Origin: an uncultured Clostridia bacterium
Lineage (GTDB): Bacteria > Bacillota > Clostridia > Oscillospirales > CAG-272
Assembly: GCA_947306035.1 (NCBI GenBank)
Contig: CAMZFG010000074.1
Location: forward strand, 1-5,824
Length of the DNA stretch: 5,824 nucleotides
Direction: 5' to 3'
The position numbers and the translations under genes were made by a program. This document shows positions 1 to 4,726 of the stretch, one piece after another. Position 1 is the stretch's first letter. The number at the start of each line of letters is the position of its first letter. Under the pieces are notes generated by a model, which had not been told where the DNA came from, made no database searches, and saw only the letters and a list, made by a program, of their open reading frames with translations.

Positions 1-964
1 TCGGGTAGTAGTTGTTGCCGTCAATGGTCTTGGCCACAGCGGTGGTCGAAGGAGCGCCGGAGAGGTCAACCTTGCTTGCGGTCGTATTCTGGGTGATCGC
101 GGTCGCGCCGCCGGTGGCGTTCTGAAGTTTGAAGACCAGGTCAAAGGCCCAGCTGTCGGTCAGGTTGGCGAACGTCGCGTTGGTGCAGGTGGTGTCCTCA
201 CCCTCGATCCACAGACGAACGACCACTTTGTAGTAGTGCGAGGTGTGGGCGGCCACGGTGCCGATGAGGGCGGCGGTGTTCAGTTTGCCATCCGTAACGG
301 CGGCAGTGGTGGTGGTGCTGTTAACGGCTTTGTTGCTCTCCTGATAGGCGTAACCGGAAATGCCCAGGATGGATTTGAGGTTGCTGGCGGTCTGCGTGCC
401 GGCAACGGATTGAGGAGCAATGTCAGTGCCCAGGTCATCCACAAAGATGGCAACGCGGAAGGCCTTCTGCGCGGCAGCGGCGCCGCCGTAGGTCAGGTTG
501 ACGTCGGTCAGGTTGACGTAGCGGGCGGAGTCGGAGGAGTTGTCGGCTTTCAGCTGCATGGCGTACTCGACGTAGCCCTTGGCGCCGGTGGTGCCGTAGT
601 TGGTGTCGAACGCGGTGGTGCTGGCATGATCGTAAGCCACGTAGGTTTCGGTGATGGCGTCGCCGTTGGCCTTCACGTTTTTGGTGGAGGTGTAGAAGAA
701 GTTGGCGCCGTCAATGGTCGAAACGGGCTCGAGCAGCTGCTCGGTGTGCGTCACGATGTAGCCGTATTTGAAGGCGGAATTGGCCTCTTGGGAGGTGGAG
801 TTGACAGCGGTGGGAGCGATCTGAATGTTCTCGCTCACCTGGGCCTTGACGGACATGCCGGTCACGGCGACGGTGGCGTTCATCGAGAACCACGCGAAGG
901 TGGAGGTGCCCAGCATCACGGCAGAGACGAGAAGCAGGCAAATGGCAGGAATGAGCTTTTTCAT
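1..964 (-). CDS. Exported surface protein with SipW-type signal peptide (TasA/CalY-like), 3' end cut by window edge
   Basis: The frame is open for 321 codons from ATG at 964 to the left edge, with no stop. The start follows AAAAGGAG with 9 bases spacing. Residues 1-27 are a short basic start (MKK), a hydrophobic stretch (about 4-19), then TSTFAWFS (20-27). This resembles the SipW-dependent signal peptides of TasA/CalY-type matrix proteins and many uncharacterised clostridial surface proteins, so I infer export and assembly at the cell surface. The mature part is rich in Ser, Thr, Asn and Ala, has only one Cys (260), and carries LWIEGEDTTC at 251-260. The neighbouring upstream gene has IWLEGNDVDC near its C-terminus, so the two are probably related. 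TIDGxN followed by two aromatics occurs twice (83-90 and 313-320), hinting at an internal repeat. It is the third gene of the riboswitch-headed operon, 88 bp after the preceding stop. The exact role is unknown; a fibre or matrix subunit is an inference. Confidence 0.88.
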   Translation of the reverse strand, partial: MKKLIPAICLLLVSAVMLGTSTFAWFSMNATVAVTGMSVKAQVSENIQIAPTAVNSTSQEANSAFKYGYIVTHTEQLLEPVSTIDGANFFYTSTKNVKANGDAITETYVAYDHASTTAFDTNYGTTGAKGYVEYAMQLKADNSSDSARYVNLTDVNLTYGGAAAAQKAFRVAIFVDDLGTDIAPQSVAGTQTASNLKSILGISGYAYQESNKAVNSTTTTAAVTDGKLNTAALIGTVAAHTSHYYKVVVRLWIEGEDTTCTNATFANLTDSWAFDLVFKLQNATGGATAITQNTTASKVDLSGAPSTTAVAKTIDGNNYYP

Positions 965-973
965 GGTGTTTGT

Positions 974-981
974 CTCCTTTT
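974..981 (-). promoter_or_regulatory. Ribosome binding site of the exported surface protein gene
   Basis: Read leftward, AAAAGGAG ends 9 bases before ATG at 964. It is the strongest Shine-Dalgarno match in the gap and fixes this start, which also places the signal peptide correctly. Confidence 0.8.
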
Positions 982-993
982 CAGAAAATATTG

Positions 994-1045
994 AATGGAT
1001 TTTATTTTATGATGCCGCCGGGCGCCCCCGCGCGGAATATCATCA
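994..1045 (-). other. GC-rich stem-loop between the second and third operon genes
   Basis: In the 88-bp gap, read leftward, TGATG and CCGC pair with GCGG and CATCA around a GC-rich loop, with an unpaired ATATT on one side. AT-rich sequence (TAAAATAAAAT) follows. There is no uninterrupted U-run, so this is a weak terminator at best. It could be a processing or stability stem that sets the ratio of the last gene to the first two. I see no convincing separate promoter here. Confidence 0.35.
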
Positions 1046-1052
1046 AAGTTGT

Positions 1053-1772
1053 TTAAGCGGCCTCGCCGACGCCGAGAATGTTCATGACCATGTCCAGTTT
1101 GAACTCGCCGCCGAGGATGGTGTCGATGCAGTCCACGTCGTTGCCTTCGAGCCAGATGACCGCCGTGAATTTGGTGATGTCACCGGGAGCGAAGTTGTCG
1201 AACTGGCCGCGGGTCACGGTGCGCTCGGTGTAGAACTCGGTGGTCCCCTCTTCCGGGCCCGTGCCGTCGGTCTTCGTTCTGGCGAAGTCGGTGTAGACCC
1301 CGTTGACGTACAGCCGCACGCGCACCGCTTTTTCAATGTCGAGCGACATGTTGCTGACGACCACCTGGTATTCGTAACTGACTTCAGCCGTGCCGGCGTT
1401 CATGCAGTAGAAGGTGTAGGCCACGTAGTTCTCGCCGTTGTGCGAGCCGTCGATCTGATCAAGGTCAAGCGGGAGCGTCGAGCCGTCTATGTTGGTGATC
1501 TCCTTGTTGGCCTTGCAGTTGAGACGGCCCGAGGGGTTTGCGAAATCGGGCGTTTCGGAAAGGGTCAACGCGTATTTGGCGTTATCCATCTTGTTGACCG
1601 TCACCGTGAAGCTGCCGTAGTTGTCGTAGAGCAGCGAGATGACGTAGATCACAGCCAGCAGCGCTACCAGCACCGCCATGGTGATGGGCAGGACCCGCAT
1701 GATGATCCGGTATCGTTTGACCTCACCGGCCGTGCGGCGGATAACGTTGGTTACTTTATCCTGTCTTGCCAT
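1053..1772 (-). CDS. Membrane-anchored extracellular protein related to the SipW-type exported protein
   Basis: 239 residues. ATG at 1772 is preferred over an upstream ATG at 1799, because GAGGAG lies 4 bases before it and the start is 1 base after the stop of the upstream gene. The N-terminus is basic (about 1-26, several Arg/Lys) and followed by one strong membrane segment (about 27-49), so the remaining 190 residues should face outward. The outer part has no lipobox and no classic cleavage site. It ends in IWLEGNDVDC (206-215) and GGEFKLDMVM (221-230), resembling LWIEGEDTTC and AFDLVFKLQ of the next gene. I recall similar unnamed proteins (membrane segment, 'GSFTVTVNK', then an IWLEGND block) from other Clostridia, but no function. 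Its position between an EAL-like protein and a SipW-type protein suggests an anchor, assembly factor or minor subunit of a surface structure. The function is inferred from context only. Confidence 0.9.
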   Translation of the reverse strand: MARQDKVTNVIRRTAGEVKRYRIIMRVLPITMAVLVALLAVIYVISLLYDNYGSFTVTVNKMDNAKYALTLSETPDFANPSGRLNCKANKEITNIDGSTLPLDLDQIDGSHNGENYVAYTFYCMNAGTAEVSYEYQVVVSNMSLDIEKAVRVRLYVNGVYTDFARTKTDGTGPEEGTTEFYTERTVTRGQFDNFAPGDITKFTAVIWLEGNDVDCIDTILGGEFKLDMVMNILGVGEAA

Positions 1773-1773
1773 G

Positions 1774-2565
1774 TCACTCCTCTTTCTGTGCCACGGCACT
1801 CTCCAGCGTCATGTCACGCTTGCTGCGCCCCGCGGAACCCTGATAGGTGTCTGCCGCGATGTATCCGGCGCAATCGGCGCGATTCAGTATCTGGATCTGC
1901 GCGTCGTTCTCGGCGCCCTCGGCTAAGATCTCGGCCCGCATGCTGTGCAGGTACTGCATCAGCGAGGGGAGCACCGTGGGGTCGCCCCGGCTGCCGGCCA
2001 GCCGTGTCACGGCCGGAGTCAGCAGAACGCGCTCCATCGGCACCGCCAGGAGGTTCGCCATGGGGCAATCCGAACCGCCGCAGCCGCTTAACATCGTGCG
2101 CACGTGCATCAGCTTCATATCCAGCATGGCGGTGCGCAGCGTTTCGGTCGGGTGGTGCAGGATGCTTGCGGGAAACTCAAGGCAGATCTTTTCGGGTGTG
2201 CCGCAGTTGTTTTCGGTCAACAGCCGCTTCATGGTCTCTTCCAGACTGCCGTTCGCGGCAAGCGCCACGGGGCAGCGGACTGAAATGTAAGCGACGTGTC
2301 TGCCTGCTTGCTCGAACACCCGCAGGTGGCGCATGGCCTCTGCTATGCTCCAGCAGGCCAGGTCGATGCCCTCGCGCGTCGCCTCGAGCGACACGGCGTA
2401 TTCCGCCGGGTCCAGCACACCGGCCGCCACGCTGTTGACGCGTGTCGAGGTGCGGTAGGCAACGGGCATTTTCGAGTAGCAATCGTTGATCGGCGTGTAC
2501 CGCAGTTCAAGAGGTTTCACGCCGGAGGCCACGGTCATTTGTACGTATTCGTTTTGGTCGGTCAC
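1774..2565 (-). CDS. Degenerate EAL-domain protein, probably catalytically inactive cyclic di-GMP-related protein
   Basis: 263 residues from a GTG at 2565. A GTG at 2574 is also in frame but overlaps the AAGGGAG ribosome binding site, which sits 8 bases before 2565. The order of conserved blocks follows an EAL (cyclic di-GMP phosphodiesterase) domain across the whole protein: RYTPIND (22-28, normally YQPIvd), PVAYRT (34-39, at the EAL signature), ISVRCP (94-99, normally iNlS), CLEFPAS (128-134, normally lEiTE), LSGCGGSDCP (159-168, normally DDFGtG), ERVLLTP (178-184, normally iKiD), ILAEGAENDAQ (213-223, normally AEGVEteeQ) and YQGSAGR (241-247, normally QGy..gkP). The EAL Glu, the Asn, the Asp pair and the Lys-x-Asp are gone; E130 and the AEGxE block remain. 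No membrane segment is seen. It has eight Cys residues. Phosphodiesterase activity is unlikely; a binding, sensing or scaffold role is inferred. It is first in the operon, directly behind a cyclic di-GMP riboswitch. Confidence 0.88.
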   Translation of the reverse strand: MTDQNEYVQMTVASGVKPLELRYTPINDCYSKMPVAYRTSTRVNSVAAGVLDPAEYAVSLEATREGIDLACWSIAEAMRHLRVFEQAGRHVAYISVRCPVALAANGSLEETMKRLLTENNCGTPEKICLEFPASILHHPTETLRTAMLDMKLMHVRTMLSGCGGSDCPMANLLAVPMERVLLTPAVTRLAGSRGDPTVLPSLMQYLHSMRAEILAEGAENDAQIQILNRADCAGYIAADTYQGSAGRSKRDMTLESAVAQKEE

Positions 2566-2573
2566 GGCGCTCA

Positions 2574-2580
2574 CTCCCTT
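2574..2580 (-). promoter_or_regulatory. Ribosome binding site that decides the GTG start of the EAL-like gene
   Basis: Read leftward the sequence is AAGGGAGTGAGCGCCGTG. The AAGGGAG block is 8 bases from the GTG at 2565 but overlaps the alternative GTG at 2574, so the downstream GTG is favoured. Confidence 0.65.
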
Positions 2581-2584
2581 GCTT

Positions 2585-2638
2585 GAAAATAAAAAAGCAG
2601 TTGCAACATGCCGTTCACCAAAAACGACTTTGCAACTG
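2585..2638 (-). terminator. Riboswitch-controlled intrinsic terminator (expression platform)
   Basis: Read leftward, CAGTTGCAA (2638-2630) pairs perfectly with TTGCAACTG (2606-2598). Inside it GTCGTT pairs with AACGGC (one G-U pair) around the loop TTTGGTG. A U-rich tail CTTTTTTATTTT follows. The hairpin lies between the aptamer and the first gene, about 20 bases upstream of its start region. Its 5' arm includes the bases that form the 3' strand of the aptamer closing stem (2634-2630), so the two structures exclude each other. Confidence 0.87.
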
Positions 2639-2704
2639 GCTGACCTCGGTGAGGCCCCTGTAGCTTTGCGTCACAGTTTTGCAACTGTTTTGCTAACTAT
2701 GCAA
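2630..2704 (-). ncRNA. Class I cyclic di-GMP riboswitch aptamer (GEMM-I)
   Basis: The leader carries the hallmarks of the GEMM-I family, read leftward. A closing stem pairs TTGCA (2704-2700) with TGCAA (2634-2630). The conserved GCAAAAC segment leads into the P2 hairpin ACAGTT-GCAA-AACTGT (2688-2673), which has a GNRA tetraloop. The signature GACGCAAAGCTACAGGG (2672-2656) follows. The P3 stem is GCT with AGC plus an inner 6-bp stem GGCCTC/GAGGTC (2656-2642). It ends with the typical GCCAGTTGC (2640-2632). P3 is shorter than in many members, with a 3-base loop. The family binds the second messenger cyclic di-GMP. Here the closing stem overlaps the downstream terminator arm, which predicts that ligand raises expression of the operon. 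The identification rests on recognised consensus and structure; no alignment or affinity data were available. Confidence 0.9.
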
Positions 2705-2708
2705 TTGT

Positions 2709-2722
2709 GATCCCTTTGGATC
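2709..2722 (-). other. Small 5'-terminal hairpin of the riboswitch transcript
   Basis: GATCC-AAAG-GGATC lies at or within a few bases of the predicted transcription start and just before the aptamer. A hairpin at the 5' end may stabilise the leader against decay. The role is inferred. Confidence 0.45.
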
Positions 2723-2728
2723 GTCCTT

Positions 2729-2757
2729 ATTCTATCACGCCTTTTTCCGCTTGTCAA
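2729..2757 (-). promoter_or_regulatory. Strong sigma-A promoter of the riboswitch/EAL-like/surface-protein operon
   Basis: Read leftward, TTGACA (2757-2752), exactly 17 bases, then TAGAAT (2734-2729). The expected start is about 2721-2723, giving a leader of about 155 nt before the GTG. A near-consensus promoter fits an operon whose control lies in the leader RNA rather than in initiation. Confidence 0.85.
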
Positions 2758-2969
2758 TACCTTTTTGAAAGTTTGTAAAAATTGCACAATAGCGGTAGGA
2801 AATTTTATATCATTTATCCAGCATTTGCCCTTATTCCCGCTTTTTTCGGCCGATTTCCCGTCATTTTCGGTGAAAACAGACCACTTTTCGGCATCGTATC
2901 GAACGCCGCGCTCCCGCCTTTCCGGCGGTCAGGATCGGCCGCGTTCCCCGCGCCTTCATTTATATTATA
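2758..2969. other. Non-coding gap with no supported gene
   Basis: About 210 bp between the operon promoter and the palindrome after the epimerase gene. The half nearest 2760-2880 is AT-rich and pyrimidine-rich on the + strand; the rest is GC-rich. One small hairpin CCGCC-TTTCC-GGCGG is visible (2914-2928). Short open frames exist on the + strand but have no ribosome binding site, no recognisable protein and no promoter, so none is called. Confidence 0.5.
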
Positions 2970-3018
2970 TGCGCGTGCGCACCATGTGTGCGCACGCGCA
3001 CGCGCGTTCTGCGCGCGT
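2970..3018 (-). terminator. Paired GC-rich hairpins after the epimerase gene, probable terminator or 3'-end structure
   Basis: Nine bases after the stop at 3027, read leftward, a 7-bp hairpin (3018-3012 with 3006-3000) is followed at once by a perfect 13-bp hairpin (3000-2988 with 2982-2970, loop ACATG). The DNA after it is AT-rich (TATAATATAAATG) but lacks a U-run, so classic intrinsic termination is not certain. The stretch is almost entirely alternating purine and pyrimidine. Part of it recurs at 4862-4880. Confidence 0.55.
2988..3006. repeat. Dispersed intergenic GC-alternating repeat, copy 1
   Basis: GTGCGCACGCGCACGCGCG here matches 18 of 19 bases with 4862-4880. Both copies are intergenic, both follow CATG or CATGTG, and both lie close to a TATAAT sequence. 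This copy is also one arm of the long palindrome at 2970-3000. Confidence 0.55.
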
Positions 3019-3026
3019 CGATCAAA

Positions 3027-3899
3027 TCAGGTAAACTGCATTTCCAGCCGCACGCGCTGCTCGCCGCCGGGGGCGATATGGAACAGATCGCGCTTGGTCG
3101 TCAGATCGTCCACCACGCCGGTCACGGACGGCAGACCGTGCCAGGGCTCGACGCAGACAAAGCCGACGTCGGTCGGTTCCGACCAGAAGCCGAGATAGGG
3201 CATGCCCTCGTAGGTCAGGGTCACCGCGCGCTCGGCGCCGAACGATTTCAGGGTCACCACGCTGCCCGTGCCGGAAAGAAAATGGCCGTCTTTGGCGAAC
3301 AGCGATCGGTCCAGGCGCACGCGCCTGCCGTTCTCAAGGGGAAAGCGGCGGCGCCGCCCCGTCCAGAAGACGTCGCGCGAGAGCGTCATCTCAAAGGGCT
3401 GGCACTCCTCGGCAAATTCCAGATACCAGTCGTCGAATTTGCCGTCGCCCGACAGCGGCACGCGAAAACCGGGGTGCGCGCCGAGGCCCGCGATCAACTC
3501 TTCCCTGCCCGTATTGACGATGCGCACGTCGATCAGCAAGCGGTCGCCGACCAGCGTATAGGTCACGGTCAGCAAAAACTCAAAGGGGTACATGCGCAGC
3601 GTTTCGTCGTTCTCGGTCAGCGTCATGTGCAGCACGGTGTCCGACACTTTCATGCCCGTGAAGTAACTGGTGTGGGCAAAGCCGTGACCCGGCATTTCGT
3701 AGGAGCGGCCGCGATAGGTGTAGCGCCCCTCGTAGAGGCGGCTGCAGATGGGAAACAGCCAGGGCGCGTGCCCCTGCCAATGCCCCGCCTCGGGCTGCCA
3801 CATATATTCGCATCCGTTTTTGGCCTGCACCGAGCAGATCTCGGCGCCGAGGTCGCTGATCTTGACGGTCAGACAGTCGTTCTTAAGCGTATATAACAT
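3027..3899 (-). CDS. Aldose 1-epimerase family protein (galactose mutarotase-like, LacX-type)
   Basis: 290 residues from ATG at 3899, which has GGAGG 7 bases upstream; an in-frame ATG at 3920 is rejected because it would put the ribosome binding site inside the gene. Family-typical blocks are PWLFPICSRL (46-55), MPGHGFAHTSYF (69-80, the His-Gly-Phe-Ala block), GLGAHPGFRVPL (138-149, containing the expected catalytic His at 142) and EPWHGLPS (231-238, a likely acidic active-site region). The length of about 290 residues fits the family, so the protein looks complete. Members interconvert alpha and beta anomers of hexoses or hexose derivatives in the cytoplasm; no signal peptide or membrane segment is seen. 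The exact sugar cannot be told. It is monocistronic by its own promoter and the hairpins after it, and divergent from the transporter gene, so no sugar pathway context is visible. Confidence 0.93.
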   Translation of the reverse strand: MLYTLKNDCLTVKISDLGAEICSVQAKNGCEYMWQPEAGHWQGHAPWLFPICSRLYEGRYTYRGRSYEMPGHGFAHTSYFTGMKVSDTVLHMTLTENDETLRMYPFEFLLTVTYTLVGDRLLIDVRIVNTGREELIAGLGAHPGFRVPLSGDGKFDDWYLEFAEECQPFEMTLSRDVFWTGRRRRFPLENGRRVRLDRSLFAKDGHFLSGTGSVVTLKSFGAERAVTLTYEGMPYLGFWSEPTDVGFVCVEPWHGLPSVTGVVDDLTTKRDLFHIAPGGEQRVRLEMQFT

Positions 3900-3925
3900 A
3901 GCACATCCTCCAAAACACATCTTGC

Positions 3926-3954
3926 ATTATAGCACATCATCGGAAGAAATGCAA
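3926..3954 (-). promoter_or_regulatory. Promoter of the aldose epimerase gene
   Basis: Read leftward, TTGCAT (3954-3949), 17 bases, TATAAT (3931-3926), with TG one base before the -10 (extended -10). The start would fall near 3919, giving a leader of about 20 nt that contains the GGAGG site. Confidence 0.8.
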
Positions 3955-3993
3955 GTAGATAAAAGAATATCGCGCGCGCAAAGTGAAAAGCGC

Positions 3994-4022
3994 TTGACAT
4001 CTCGCCTTTTTCCCTGTATGAT
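3994..4022 (+). promoter_or_regulatory. Promoter of the ECF S-component gene
   Basis: TTGACA (3994-3999), 17 bases, TATGAT (4017-4022). The start is expected near 4029, about 33 nt before the ATG. It is divergent from the epimerase promoter, with (CG)n-type sequence (3971-3979) between them. A small inverted repeat TCCG-CAAG-CGGA (4033-4044) lies at the transcript start and could be an operator or a short stem. Confidence 0.82.
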
Positions 4023-4061
4023 AGGGACGTGATCCGCAAGCGGACGCAAAGGAGAACGGCC

Positions 4062-4679
4062 ATGAAACGTCAAACGCTGAAAAAACTGATCCTGTCTTCT
4101 CTGTTTCTCGCCCTCGGTTACGTCCTGCCGCTGCTGACCGGGCAGATCCCCGCCGTCGGCAAGGCGCTTTTGCCCATGCACGTGCCGGTGCTTTTGTGCG
4201 GTTTCATCTGCGGCGGCCCGTGGGGGCTTTTGGTGGGCGCCGTGCTGCCGCTGACAAGAGCTCTCCTCTTCGGCATGCCGCCGATCTATCCCACCGCGCT
4301 CGCCATGACCTTCGAGCTGGCCGCCTACGGCTTTTTCGCCGGCTTTTTCTACCGCCTGTTCCGCCGCGGCACCGCCGCGATCTTTCTCGCCCTGCCCGCC
4401 GCCATGATCGTCGGGCGCCTCCTTTGGGGCGCGGCTTCCGCTTTTCTTTACGGCGTGGGCGGCAAAACCTTTACGCTGGCCATGTTCTGGGCGGGCGCCG
4501 TGGCAAACGCCGTGCCCGGCATCGTTCTGCAGCTGGTGCTCGTTCCCGCCGTCCTGCTGGCGCTGACAAGGGCAAAACTGATACCGTTAGAGGGTCAAAT
4601 GCCCCGCTCCGGCGAAAAAACGCCCGACGAAAAGGCCGCGGAACGCCCCGACGGCGGCGAACCGCCCGCCGCGGAATGA
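4062..4679 (+). CDS. ECF transporter S component, substrate unknown
   Basis: 205 residues from ATG at 4062, with AAGGAG ending 7 bases before it; the earlier in-frame GTG at 4029 sits at the predicted transcription start and is rejected. The protein is strongly hydrophobic, with about five to six membrane segments between residues 7 and 170. Blocks typical of small substrate-binding S subunits of energy-coupling-factor importers are LPMHVPVLLCGFICG (37-51), GLLVGAVLPLTRALLFGMPP (55-74) and AMTFELAAYGFFAGFFY (81-97). Such proteins bind a vitamin or related cofactor in the membrane and work with a shared EcfA/EcfA'/EcfT module, not present here, so this looks like a stand-alone group II S component. 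The substrate is not readable; I recall similar proteins without assigned substrate. The C-terminal 30 residues (176-205) are an unusual hydrophilic, Pro/Glu/Gly-rich cytoplasmic tail. No riboswitch fits in the short leader. Confidence 0.9.
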   Translation: MKRQTLKKLILSSLFLALGYVLPLLTGQIPAVGKALLPMHVPVLLCGFICGGPWGLLVGAVLPLTRALLFGMPPIYPTALAMTFELAAYGFFAGFFYRLFRRGTAAIFLALPAAMIVGRLLWGAASAFLYGVGGKTFTLAMFWAGAVANAVPGIVLQLVLVPAVLLALTRAKLIPLEGQMPRSGEKTPDEKAAERPDGGEPPAAE

Positions 4680-4698
4680 TCGCTTTTCCGTCGCAAGC

Positions 4699-4726
4699 AA
4701 ACGGCAGCCGAAAACTGCCGTTTTTT
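4699..4726 (+). terminator. Intrinsic terminator of the ECF S-component gene
   Basis: ACGGCAG (4701-4707) pairs with CTGCCGT (4715-4721), extendable by flanking A-T pairs, and a run of six T follows (4721-4726). It begins 20 bases after the stop. Confidence 0.9.

Noticed and set aside
236..994. Open frame on the + strand with Gly/Val-rich translation
   Set aside because: Antisense of the SipW-type protein gene; no ribosome binding site and a compositionally biased product.
1773..1799. Alternative upstream start of the membrane-anchored protein at 1799
   Set aside because: It would overlap the EAL-like gene by 26 bases and place the ribosome binding site inside the coding region; the ATG at 1772 has AGGAG just ahead of it.
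825..2438. Very long open frame on the + strand (537 codons)
   Set aside because: It lies opposite the operon genes, which have clear ribosome binding sites and recognisable domains. Its translation is low-complexity and Arg/Val/His-rich, as expected for the antisense of GC-rich genes.
1774..2565. Active cyclic di-GMP phosphodiesterase
   Set aside because: The EAL signature, the iNlS Asn, the DD pair and the KxD motif are all replaced, so activity should not be assumed from the fold.
2630..2704. Class II cyclic di-GMP or other riboswitch class
   Set aside because: The GACGCAAAGC signature, the GNRA-capped P2 and the GCCAGTTGC end match class I (GEMM-I); no class II pseudoknot pattern was seen.
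2961..2970. Additional promoter (TATAAT on the minus strand) next to the palindrome
   Set aside because: The AT-rich word is itself nearly symmetrical and has no -35 partner other than the palindrome; no gene starts between it and the strong operon promoter.
2765..3034. Small open frame on the + strand in the 2758-2969 gap
   Set aside because: No ribosome binding site, no recognisable protein, and it reads through the palindrome into the epimerase 3' end.
2988..3896. 302-codon open frame on the + strand
   Set aside because: Exact shadow of the aldose epimerase gene, which shows family motifs; the shadow shows none.
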